A stretch of 64,000 bases of DNA. It comes from Ferruginibacter yonginensis. Lineage in GTDB: Bacteria; Bacteroidota; Bacteroidia; Chitinophagales; Chitinophagaceae. The translations under genes were made by a program, and so were the position numbers. This document shows positions 1 to 7,814 of the stretch, in pieces. The stretch is taken from assembly GCF_042651465.1 (NCBI RefSeq), contig NZ_JBHSCZ010000004.1:93954-157953 (forward strand), written 5' to 3'. The notes under the pieces were generated by a model that did no database searches, was not told where the DNA came from, and saw only the letters and a program-made list of their open reading frames with translations. Numbering within the stretch: position 1 is the first letter of the stretch; every line of letters begins with the position of its first letter.

Positions 1-130
1 ACGCTGATACTGATTGATTTTTTAAAACATTGGGTTCAACATCCATTGTTTTTTTACAGCTCCATAGTGTAACAGACAATAGCAATAATACGAGTGCCGT
101 TTTTAATGGCGGTTTGAGGTATTGGTTATT
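1..130 (-). CDS. Possible 5' end of a lipoprotein gene (partial, start codon unclear)
   Basis: Reading leftward out of the window, one open frame encodes a basic stretch (KPPLKTA), a hydrophobic run (LVLLLLSVTLW) and then SCKK, which looks like a lipoprotein signal peptide with its lipid-accepting Cys at about 56-58. The frame continues open to the window edge. No ATG, GTG or TTG sits in frame before the hydrophobic run; the nearby ATG at about 135-137 is in another frame and is followed directly by a stop. A run of ten G lies upstream at 161-170. Either the start is non-standard, or the gene is decayed or has a sequence error. Function unknown. Confidence 0.3.
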
Positions 131-180
131 GCTACATTTTTGACTGCCGCAATTTTTTGCGGGGGGGGGGTAGGATTGAT

Positions 181-334
181 AACATAATAAACGGTTTAGA
201 TTAAAAAATTAAATTATGAAATAAATCACAACAAAAAAAATTAAAACCTTTAATATTTATTAAGTAATTATTAATTCTTAATAAACAATAACTATTATAT
301 TAAAATAAAATTTAATATAAAATAATTTTAAAAA
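181..334. other. AT-rich spacer without a gene
   Basis: This stretch is almost pure A and T with many short A and T runs. I see no open frame, no tRNA and no repeat. It separates the lipoprotein fragment at the left edge from the terminator of the glutamate dehydrogenase gene. Confidence 0.5.
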
Positions 335-365
335 AAAGGCCGTTCCAAAAAATGAAACAGCCTTT
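328..365 (-). terminator. Rho-independent terminator of the glutamate dehydrogenase gene
   Basis: Arms at 335-344 and 356-365 form a 10-bp stem with one G-T wobble and an 11-nt loop. On the minus strand the stem is followed by a T-run. It lies just past the stop codon of the dehydrogenase. Confidence 0.8.
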
Positions 366-386
366 TTTAATAATAATATTCTTTGC

Positions 387-1808
387 TTATGGGAAAATAC
401 CTAATTCACCATAGCTTGTAGCAACTTTATTAATAGCATTTACATAAGCTGCAGTACGCATATCAGGTATTTCAGGGTTGTTTAACCAAATTTCCATAAT
501 TTCTCTTGTTGCAGAAATCATTGATTCTTCTAAACCACTGTGTACTAAATCAACTTCTTCAGGGCCGTGTAAAATAAAGGCTCTTTCAGCATCATCTACT
601 TTTTTACCACTTAATGTTTCCATTTGGGTAAGTATATGTGTGTTTAAGTTTTCTGTAAAACGTTTTTCCATACGACCGTAGCGAACGTGGCTCAAGTTTT
701 TCAACCATTCAAAGTAACTTACTGTTACACCACCTGCGTTCAAATACATATCTGGTACACATAAAATACCTTTTTGTTGAAACACTTCATCAGCCTCAGG
801 TGTACAAGGGCCATTGGCTGCTTCACCAATAATTTTAGCTTTCACTCTTGGTGCATTTTCACCATTAATTACATTTTCAAGTGCAGCTGGTATTAAAATA
901 TCGCATTCCAATTCTAACGCATCAGTATTTTTGGCTAAGTTGGTAGCACCTGGGAAGTTTAAAATTGAACCTGTTTTTTTGCGGTGTTGAAAAACTTCTT
1001 CTTCATTTAAACCTGCTTCGTTGTAAATAGCACCTTCGTACTCAGCCAATGCTACTACTTTTGCACCACCTTCTCTAAAGAATTTTGCAGAGTGGTAGCC
1101 TACGTTACCTAAACCTTGTACAACTACTTTTTTATCTTTAATACCAACGGTTAAGCCTAACTTTTCCATCACTTTTGGCATGTTACATACTTCACGTATA
1201 CCAAAGTATACGCCTAAGCCAGTAGCTTCTGTACGGCCACGTACACCACCTTGTGTTACGGGCTTGCCTGTTACACAACCAGCAGCATCAATTTCGCCTG
1301 GTTTTAATGATTGGTAGGTATCAACAATCCAACTCATTTCTCTAGCGCCGGTTCCGTAATCAGGTGCTGGTACATCAATACCAGGACCAATAAAATTCTT
1401 CTTCACTAACTCAGCAGTGTAACGACGGGTAATTTTTTCTAATTCGTATTCTGAGTAATTACGTGGGTTAATTTTAATACCACCTTTACCGCCACCAAAA
1501 GGCACATTTACAATGGCACATTTGTAGGTCATTAAAGAGGCTAATGCCATTACTTCATCTTGATTTACTTCATCACTAAAACGAATACCACCTTTACATG
1601 GTGTTTTGTGATGGCTATGTTGCACACGGTATGCTTCAATTACTTCAATGGTTCCATCATCTCTCTTAATAGGAAAACGCATTTGTAATACACTGTTACA
1701 AGCTTTAATTTGCTCTAAAATACCTGAATCTACTTTGGTAAATTTTGCAGCTTTGTCAAAACTTCTTTCAACACTTTGGAAGAAGCTGTACGTGGTGTTT
1801 GAACTCAT
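387..1808 (-). CDS. gdhA: Glu/Leu/Phe/Val family dehydrogenase, probably glutamate dehydrogenase
   Basis: Converts glutamate to 2-oxoglutarate and ammonia, or the reverse, with NAD(P). The 473-residue protein has the family's lysines in PCKGGIR (K72), TYKCA (K96) and the catalytic GGGKGG (K108). The catalytic Asp is in PAPDYGTG (D150) and the Rossmann motif GLGNVG lies at 232-237. Its length is slightly above the usual 410-450 residues of the hexameric family. It stands alone between an AT-rich spacer and the cytochrome c maturation genes. Cofactor preference cannot be read safely from the sequence. The substrate could be another amino acid, but the S-family Glu dehydrogenase layout is the best fit. 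Confidence 0.92.
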   Translation of the reverse strand: MSSNTTYSFFQSVERSFDKAAKFTKVDSGILEQIKACNSVLQMRFPIKRDDGTIEVIEAYRVQHSHHKTPCKGGIRFSDEVNQDEVMALASLMTYKCAIVNVPFGGGKGGIKINPRNYSEYELEKITRRYTAELVKKNFIGPGIDVPAPDYGTGAREMSWIVDTYQSLKPGEIDAAGCVTGKPVTQGGVRGRTEATGLGVYFGIREVCNMPKVMEKLGLTVGIKDKKVVVQGLGNVGYHSAKFFREGGAKVVALAEYEGAIYNEAGLNEEEVFQHRKKTGSILNFPGATNLAKNTDALELECDILIPAALENVINGENAPRVKAKIIGEAANGPCTPEADEVFQQKGILCVPDMYLNAGGVTVSYFEWLKNLSHVRYGRMEKRFTENLNTHILTQMETLSGKKVDDAERAFILHGPEEVDLVHSGLEESMISATREIMEIWLNNPEIPDMRTAAYVNAINKVATSYGELGIFP

Positions 1809-1921
1809 AAAATTGGTTTAATTGTCAATTTTTGTTTTTGTAAAAGTAGGTTTAATTAGCTTAGTGGTAATAATGAATAGGCTTTTTTACAAATGTTTTT
1901 AATTTATAAAAAGCCAATTAG

Positions 1922-2155
1922 CTAATGTTGTTCCTTTTCTATTTTTGAAATTTTTCTATCAATTAAAAATACGTAAAGAAAAAGCCCTAATAATATTGTA
2001 ACACAAACGGTTACTACTACATAAATTTTTCCGTTACTACGCATGGTATCAGCCATTTCAACATTATTGGCTTGTGCAAAACTGCTCACACATAACAAAA
2101 GCATCAACAATACTGCTGTTATTTTTTGTAAAAATTTGTTGAAGGTGTTATTCAT
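1922..2155 (-). CDS. ccmD: CcmD-like small membrane protein of cytochrome c maturation
   Basis: A 77-residue protein with an N-terminal hydrophobic segment ending SSFAQA, consistent with a cleaved signal peptide. A second membrane segment (about 44-65, VVVTVCVTILLGLFLYVFL) and a charged tail DRKISKIEKEQH follow. Bacteroidota carry such CcmD-family proteins directly after ccmC; CcmD stabilises the haem-handling CcmC complex. It overlaps the end of ccmC by 8 bp, so the two are surely co-transcribed and translationally coupled. The assignment rests on size, topology and position rather than on a strong motif. Confidence 0.75.
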   Translation of the reverse strand: MNNTFNKFLQKITAVLLMLLLCVSSFAQANNVEMADTMRSNGKIYVVVTVCVTILLGLFLYVFLIDRKISKIEKEQH

Positions 2156-2846
2156 TTAATAAGCTTTTATCTTTTATAAGTTGTAATCTTATTTTGAGGG
2201 TAGCAATCCATACGGCTAATAACGTCCAACCAATAACGGCTGGGTAAAATACCAAACGAATGCGACTATCAATATCCTTAAAATTCAATGCTGGGTTACC
2301 GCCAGCACCACCTTGTCCGCCAGGGTGCAAGCTACCTACCAAACGAGGTATAATCCAAATAGAAGGAAATAACATAGCAAACGCAAAAATATTATACACT
2401 GCACTTACCCTTGCTTTTTTATCAATATCAGTAAATGAGCCACGCAAAACAAAATAGGCTCCATAAATTAAAAGTGCAATAGCGGCCCCAATTAATTTAG
2501 GTTCTTTTAAAATGCCAGCTATGCTTTGGTTTTGATCAGATATCCAAGTATAATTGGCCCAAATAAAACCAGTACTATAGCCTAAAATACCCAAGAAAGA
2601 TGCGATTGCTGCGTAGTTGTGAGCATAAATATCATGCTTGTATTGAAAGCCCCTTAAGTATTTTATGCTGTATATAAAACTGATGGTGAACAAAATCATC
2701 ATTGCAAACCACATGCACACATGAAAATACATGTTTCGTATACTTTCATTTAAAATAGGCAAAGTGGGCACATCCATTAAAAAACCACCCACTACTGTAT
2801 AAATAAGCAACAGTAACGCTAATATTTTCCACCAGTTTTGCTTCAT
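2148..2846 (-). CDS. ccmC: CcmC/CcsA-type haem-handling cytochrome c assembly protein
   Basis: An integral membrane protein of 232 residues with about six membrane segments. In this family it presents haem for attachment to apocytochrome c. The two haem-ligand histidines are present, in RNMYFHV (about residue 42) and in GSLHPGG (about 170). The tryptophan-rich motif between them, normally of the form WGxWWxxD, is poorly conserved: the region reads TWISDQNQ followed by an extra SIAGILKEPK before the next helix. The gene leads a two-gene operon with ccmD. ccmB is not here but at 18409-19068. A TAnnTTTG box lies upstream at 2875-2882. Confidence 0.88.
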   Translation of the reverse strand: MKQNWWKILALLLLIYTVVGGFLMDVPTLPILNESIRNMYFHVCMWFAMMILFTISFIYSIKYLRGFQYKHDIYAHNYAAIASFLGILGYSTGFIWANYTWISDQNQSIAGILKEPKLIGAAIALLIYGAYFVLRGSFTDIDKKARVSAVYNIFAFAMLFPSIWIIPRLVGSLHPGGQGGAGGNPALNFKDIDSRIRLVFYPAVIGWTLLAVWIATLKIRLQLIKDKSLLNE

Positions 2847-2874
2847 AATGACAAATCATTATTAATTGAGAGTG

Positions 2875-2882
2875 CAAAGATA
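2875..2882 (-). promoter_or_regulatory. Bacteroidota -7 box for ccmC-ccmD
   Basis: On the minus strand the sequence is TATCTTTG, matching TAnnTTTG, 28 bp upstream of the ccmC start codon. No convincing -33 TTG was found. Confidence 0.5.
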
Positions 2883-2984
2883 AGGGTAATGCCTGCTTTG
2901 GATTTTTAATAATCGGGTAATTTTACATAAATGGTACAATAAAATGAGCTGCTTGTAAAGCAAAAAAGTATAGGCATAAAAAAA

Positions 2985-3009
2985 GGGGCTTGAATAGAAA
3001 TTCGGCCCC
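2985..3009. other. Strong hairpin in the spacer before the LytTR gene
   Basis: GGGGC at 2985-2989 pairs with GCCCC at 3005-3009, and GAAT with ATTC inside, leaving an AGAA loop and one bulge. No T-run follows, so it is not a typical terminator. It sits just before the small broken ORF at 3031 and could be a leader structure. Confidence 0.4.
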
Positions 3010-3030
3010 GCTTTAAAATCCAATATCCCT

Positions 3031-3198
3031 ATGAAAAACCGAAGCGAATATAGTGTTACAATAGCACTGCTTACTAAACTAGTTGATGAAATGGGTAAAT
3101 AAATAGACGAAAGTGCCTTTTTAGTAGATAAAATTTAAAACCAGTTGAAATATAGGCTGAATAAGGAATATTATGTAATTTCAACGAGCTTAACCTAA
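3031..3198 (+). pseudogene. Small ORF interrupted by two TAA codons (broken or leader peptide)
   Basis: From ATG at 3031 the frame reads MKNRSEYSVTIALLTKLVDE then MGK and stops at 3100-3102. The same frame continues as IDESAFLVDKI, stops at 3136-3138, and continues as NQLKYRLNKEYYVISTSLT to a third stop at 3196-3198. The residue mix looks protein-like across all three parts. This suggests a small gene of about 55 codons broken by two nonsense changes, or a 23-residue leader peptide. No family recognised. It is in the same frame as, and 3 nt before, the LytTR regulator. Confidence 0.35.
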
Positions 3199-3201
3199 AA
3201 A

Positions 3202-3933
3202 ATGACTTACCTAATTGCAGATGATGATCCTATATATTTAGCTGTAACCATGCAGCAATTAGCTTTAATACCCAACCTAACTTGTGTTGCTCAATGCGGC
3301 AATGCGGTTGATGCAAGGGCGTTATTGCAAACAGCTTTACCTGATATTTTAATTTTAGATATTGAAATGCCTGATTTAACGGGCATACAATTGGCTAAAA
3401 GCTTACCAAAATTGCCAATGGTAATATTTATATCATCGCACCCCAACTATGCTGCTGATGCTTTTGATATTGATGCCATTGATTATTTAGTAAAACCTGT
3501 ACCCATTGAACGTTTGTTGAGGGCTATTGATAAAGCCCGTAATCTTTACGAAATGAAACAGCAAATTGCTCAAGTTGAAGCATTTAAAAATGAAGGAGCT
3601 GATTCGTTTTTTATTAAAGATAAAAATGCTTACGTAAGAATTAATTATAGTGAAGTATGCTACATTGAATCGTTAGGCGATTTTATTAGTATTTATTTAT
3701 TGAATGGCGATAAAAAAATTGCATTGGTAAATTTAAAAAATGTTGAGCAGCAATTACCTGCCAATATTTTTATAAGAATATCAAGATCACATATTGTACA
3801 TAAAGATAAAATTTCTGCACTCGACCATACACATGTTCAACTGAATAAAATCAAATTAGGCATTGGTAAAACTTACCAAGAAACTGTTTTGCAAACCATT
3901 ATGGGTAATCAAACAATTAAAAGACATTTATAG
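3202..3933 (+). CDS. LytTR-family response regulator
   Basis: A cytoplasmic two-component regulator of 243 residues. The N-terminal receiver domain (1-120) has the acidic pair D7/D8, the phospho-acceptor D53 in LILDIEMPD, a conserved Ser near 78 and K98 in YLVKP. The C-terminal LytTR DNA-binding domain (about 135-240) contains the typical FFIKDKNAYVRINYSEV and ISRSHIVHKDKI blocks. The sensor kinase gene follows after 12 bp. LytTR regulators usually pair with LytS-type kinases (His_kinase family), whereas this neighbour is a HisKA type. Targets unknown. Confidence 0.92.
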   Translation: MTYLIADDDPIYLAVTMQQLALIPNLTCVAQCGNAVDARALLQTALPDILILDIEMPDLTGIQLAKSLPKLPMVIFISSHPNYAADAFDIDAIDYLVKPVPIERLLRAIDKARNLYEMKQQIAQVEAFKNEGADSFFIKDKNAYVRINYSEVCYIESLGDFISIYLLNGDKKIALVNLKNVEQQLPANIFIRISRSHIVHKDKISALDHTHVQLNKIKLGIGKTYQETVLQTIMGNQTIKRHL

Positions 3934-3945
3934 AAACTAACACTA

Positions 3946-5820
3946 ATGATTAAACTTGTAGTAAGTATTGCTTTGTTGATGCTTCAATTAATGGCAACTG
4001 CACAAAATAAAGAAATTGATAGTTTGTTAAAAGTGCTCAGTAAAGAAACGGTTGACAGTAACCTCCTTAAACTCAACTTTACTATTGGTGGTTTATATAT
4101 GTTTGATAATAGCAAAAAAGCCATAACCTATTTTGAAAATACAATACCCTTAGCTGAAAAATTGAACAGGCCTATTGATAAAGCGAATAGTTATTTACGC
4201 ATAGGCTATTGTTACAGAACCCAAGCGAACTTTGAAAAATCGCTTGACAATTATTTGAAGGCTGCCACCATTTATGAAACAGAAAAAAATGCACCTAAAC
4301 TAGGAGAGATATTCATATCAATTGGTGATGTGTATTGCGATAATAAAAATTTAAAAAAATCATCGCTTTACCTTGATAAGGCAGAAGCCATTATTTTACA
4401 ATTAAAAGATAGTTTTCAACTCAGCCATTTATATTATAGTAAAGGTATTTTGTACGATTTAAAAAATAACCTCGACTCATCAACCATATTTTTTAAAAAT
4501 GCTTATGATATAGGTGTTGGCTTAAAAAGTAATATGGTCATTATTAATAGCCTATCCTCTATTGCAATCAATTACAAAAAACAAGGTAAGTTAAAGGAGT
4601 CGTTAGCCACATTAGATAGTGTATTAAATATATACAATCGTATTGGTGCTACACCCGATTTTTTAGCATCATTGTATAATACATATGGAGGTACGTATGC
4701 AGCAGCAAAAGACTATACCAAAGCAAAAATAGCATTTGAAAAAAGTTTGTCGTACTCAAAAATAGCAAACACACCAGATATTGAAATGACCAACTATGAA
4801 AACATGGCTGAATTGTTTGCTGCAATGAATGATTATAAACAACAAGCCATTTACCTTAAAAAATATTATAGTTTAAAAGACAGTATTTACTCAACTGATA
4901 GTAAAAATAAACTTGTTGAATTAGAAGCAGATTATCAAATAGAAAAGAAAAATATTGAACTCATAAAAAAAGAAGGTGATATAACAAAACAAAAAAACCA
5001 ACGAAATATTTTCATCATCATAGCTTTGAGTGCAGTATTATTTTTAGGTGGTTTATCAATTTTTTATGGCAGAATAAAAAAGAAAAATAAAACATTGCAT
5101 GAGAGTAATATCATCATCAACCAACAAAAAGAAGAACTCACCACACTCAATAATGTAAAAGATAGGTTATTCAGTATTATTAGTCATGATTTACGTAACC
5201 CACTCATTACTTTACGCTCTTACTTAATGCTAGCAGATAATAATCAAATAACTGCCGATCAAAAACAGCAATTTAAAAAACAAACCATGCAAGCAGTGGT
5301 ACAAACTAGTGATATGCTTGATAATTTATTAGCATGGGCCAACATGCAAATAAAAAACACACAAGTGAATGTTGTTCCTATTCATTTAAAAAATTGTATT
5401 GATGATGTAACAAGTTTAGTACAAGCCCAAGCCATGCAAAAAAATATTACTATTCAACAAAATTTACAGGTTAATACTGCATTAGGCGATGAAAACATTA
5501 TCAATATTGCATTCAGAAATTTATTAACCAACGCCATAAAATATAGCCATAACAATGGTATCATCATCATTAACGCACAACAACATCATAACAAAATATG
5601 GTTACAAATTATTGATGAAGGCATAGGCATGACCGCACAACAAATTGCTGATTTTAATAACCATCAAATTGATACTACCAAAGGCACTAGTGGCGAAAAA
5701 GGCACTGGCTTGGGGCTATTTTTAACGAAAGAATTATTGGCAAAAATTGATGCACAATTGCTTATTGAGAGCAACACACAAAAAGGTAGCACATTTACCA
5801 TCCAACTTAATACTGTATAA
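3946..5820 (+). CDS. Membrane histidine kinase with periplasmic TPR repeats
   Basis: A 624-residue sensor kinase that probably phosphorylates the LytTR regulator encoded 12 bp upstream. A signal peptide ends near ATAQ. Residues 30-320 are tetratricopeptide repeats, a protein-binding sensor region. A coiled coil and one membrane helix follow (about 354-375, NIFIIIALSAVLFLGG). The cytoplasmic part has the HisKA box ISHDLRNPL with H414, the N box NAIKYSH near 529, and ATP-lid motifs DEGIGM and GTGLGLFL. All catalytic motifs are intact. The signal sensed is unknown. Confidence 0.9.
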   Translation: MIKLVVSIALLMLQLMATAQNKEIDSLLKVLSKETVDSNLLKLNFTIGGLYMFDNSKKAITYFENTIPLAEKLNRPIDKANSYLRIGYCYRTQANFEKSLDNYLKAATIYETEKNAPKLGEIFISIGDVYCDNKNLKKSSLYLDKAEAIILQLKDSFQLSHLYYSKGILYDLKNNLDSSTIFFKNAYDIGVGLKSNMVIINSLSSIAINYKKQGKLKESLATLDSVLNIYNRIGATPDFLASLYNTYGGTYAAAKDYTKAKIAFEKSLSYSKIANTPDIEMTNYENMAELFAAMNDYKQQAIYLKKYYSLKDSIYSTDSKNKLVELEADYQIEKKNIELIKKEGDITKQKNQRNIFIIIALSAVLFLGGLSIFYGRIKKKNKTLHESNIIINQQKEELTTLNNVKDRLFSIISHDLRNPLITLRSYLMLADNNQITADQKQQFKKQTMQAVVQTSDMLDNLLAWANMQIKNTQVNVVPIHLKNCIDDVTSLVQAQAMQKNITIQQNLQVNTALGDENIINIAFRNLLTNAIKYSHNNGIIIINAQQHHNKIWLQIIDEGIGMTAQQIADFNNHQIDTTKGTSGEKGTGLGLFLTKELLAKIDAQLLIESNTQKGSTFTIQLNTV

Positions 5821-5822
5821 TT

Positions 5823-6206
5823 TTATTGAGCATCAAACCAAATAGGTGTATCATCATCGGCAGCGCCATTGTAGTTGATGGTTAATTCATCATCTTGCTG
5901 TACTGGAAGTATAGTTTGTATAATGATGGTGTTATTTTCATAATCCATTACATATTCGCAATTGCTACTGTAAGCATGGTTGTAAATTGGTACCATACCT
6001 AAAGCCATGCAACATTGTTCTTCATTGGGGCCCCACATAAAAATATAGTCGTGCAACAACGTTTTATCCAACGCTTTTTTTTGCGATAACGGCATCACAA
6101 TCACTGGTGCAATTTCTATTACGGTAAACGCAGGTATAGCTTCACTTGCAAACATGCCTCTGCCCTTTTGAGCAATCGTTTTCATGTATAATGATGGTAA
6201 AATCAT
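5823..6206 (-). CDS. SET-domain protein
   Basis: A small SET-domain protein, the fold of protein lysine methyltransferases. The conserved N-terminal part KGRGMFASEAIPAFTVIE and the C-terminal ELTINYNG core, together with the NCEYVMDYENN segment, fit the family. I start it at the ATG at 6206 (127 residues, MILPSLYMKT), as in typical relatives. A longer frame to 6290 would add 28 residues that look unrelated and would overlap mgtE. Bacterial substrates are mostly unknown. It converges tail to tail with the kinase gene, two bases apart. Confidence 0.78.
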   Translation of the reverse strand: MILPSLYMKTIAQKGRGMFASEAIPAFTVIEIAPVIVMPLSQKKALDKTLLHDYIFMWGPNEEQCCMALGMVPIYNHAYSSNCEYVMDYENNTIIIQTILPVQQDDELTINYNGAADDDTPIWFDAQ

Positions 6207-6275
6207 AACGTTCGTTTGACCAGTAAATAACTTAATTTGCAGCGAATTTAAAAGATTTAAAATTATTGGAAGGAG

Positions 6276-7667
6276 ATGCTTGCTGAACAAGAAAACATAT
6301 CATTACAACAACAGTTTAACGAAGTAATTGCTTCGGAAGATAAGCTACGCATCAAAGAATTTTTGAATGATCAAAATATTAGTGATGTTGCTGAGTTAAT
6401 ATATGATAATGATGATGTTGAAACGCAAATTATTTCACACCTCTCCATTCACCGTGCCGCCAGCGTTTTTAAAATACTTGATAGTATTGTTCAAAAACGC
6501 ATAATAAAAGATTTACCAGCATTTAAAAGCGCTGAGCTATTAAATGAATTACCAGCAGATGATAGGGTTGATTTTTTTGAAGAACTACCCAACAGTACCG
6601 TAAGAGAACTCATAAAAACATTAGAACCAGCCGAAAGAAAAATTACCCTTGAGTTATTAGGCTATCCAGAAAATAGTGTGGGCCGTTTAATGACGCCTGA
6701 TTATGTGTACGTTTATGAATACAACACCGTAAAAGAAGTTTTAGAAACCATACGTCGCTGGGGCACCAATAGCGAAACCATTGATGTAATATATGTAATC
6801 AATGGCAGGGGCGAATTGTTGGATGATATTAGGATTCGTGATTTTATTTTGGCATCGCCAGATGTTAAGGTAAGCGATTTAATGGATGAACGTTTTATAT
6901 CGTTAAAAATTAACGATGATCAGGAAATTGCCAGCGAAGTATTCAAAATGAATAACCGTACAGCTTTACCTGTAACTGACGAAAAAAATATTTTATTAGG
7001 TATAGTTACCATTGATGATGTACTATGGGTTGCACAGGAAGAATATTCAGAAGATATTCAAAAAATTGGTGGTACCGAAGCCCTTGATGAACCTTACTTA
7101 GACATTAGCATACCCAAACTAATTAAAAAAAGAGCTGGCTGGCTGGTCATTTTATTTTTAAGTGAAATGCTCACTGCTACTGCTATGCAATATTTTCAAA
7201 AAGAAATTGAAGCGGCTACTGTATTGGCTTTATTTATTCCCTTGATAATGAGTAGTGGTGGTAACAGTGGTTCGCAAGCAAGTACGCTCATTATACAAGC
7301 AATGGCGTTGGGTGAAGTAACCCTAGCCGATTGGTGGAGGGTAATGCGACGTGAACTTATTTCTGGTTTTATACTCGGTGTCATTTTAGGAAGTATTGGT
7401 TTTTTAAGAATCATTTTATGGCAAAACCTACACATATTTGATTATGGTATTTATTGGAAATTAGTGGCGGCCACCATCTTTTTCTCATTAATTGGTATTG
7501 TGTTGTGGGGCAGTCTTATGGGCTCTATGTTACCCATCATCTTAAAAAAATTAAAACTCGATCCGGCTGCATCATCTGCACCTTTTGTAGCAACATTGGT
7601 AGATGTAACGGGTATTGTTATATATTTTTCAGTAGCTTATTTCTTTTTAAAAGGTATATTATTATAA
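6276..7667 (+). CDS. mgtE: MgtE-family magnesium transporter
   Basis: An inner-membrane magnesium channel/transporter of 463 residues. It has the acidic MgtE N-terminal helical domain (about 20-135), a pair of CBS domains (about 140-265, containing GRLMTPDYVY and VTIDDVLWV), and five membrane helices from about 285. The pore-region signature is the block starting LIMSSGGNSGSQ. Magnesium sensing in the family runs through the N and CBS domains. AGGAG lies directly against the ATG at 6276. It is divergent from the SET gene with a short shared upstream region. Confidence 0.93.
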   Translation: MLAEQENISLQQQFNEVIASEDKLRIKEFLNDQNISDVAELIYDNDDVETQIISHLSIHRAASVFKILDSIVQKRIIKDLPAFKSAELLNELPADDRVDFFEELPNSTVRELIKTLEPAERKITLELLGYPENSVGRLMTPDYVYVYEYNTVKEVLETIRRWGTNSETIDVIYVINGRGELLDDIRIRDFILASPDVKVSDLMDERFISLKINDDQEIASEVFKMNNRTALPVTDEKNILLGIVTIDDVLWVAQEEYSEDIQKIGGTEALDEPYLDISIPKLIKKRAGWLVILFLSEMLTATAMQYFQKEIEAATVLALFIPLIMSSGGNSGSQASTLIIQAMALGEVTLADWWRVMRRELISGFILGVILGSIGFLRIILWQNLHIFDYGIYWKLVAATIFFSLIGIVLWGSLMGSMLPIILKKLKLDPAASSAPFVATLVDVTGIVIYFSVAYFFLKGILL

Positions 7668-7814
7668 TTTTAAATTCAATTAACCAATTTACCTGCTTTA
7701 ATACATTATTTTGCAACCCAATTAAACGTTCACCGTTTAATAATTACCGAACATTACATTTAATTTCGATAATTTTACAAGTCAACATTAAAGCTTAAAT
7801 CAACTACAAAAATT

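Noticed and set aside
33..45. tRNA T-loop (GGTTCAAC-type)
   Set aside because: No matching stem partners and no anticodon or acceptor arms nearby; the bases lie in the frame of the lipoprotein fragment.
7668..7814. glmS ribozyme upstream of glmS
   Set aside because: No ribozyme core elements recognised, and this element is known mainly from Firmicutes.
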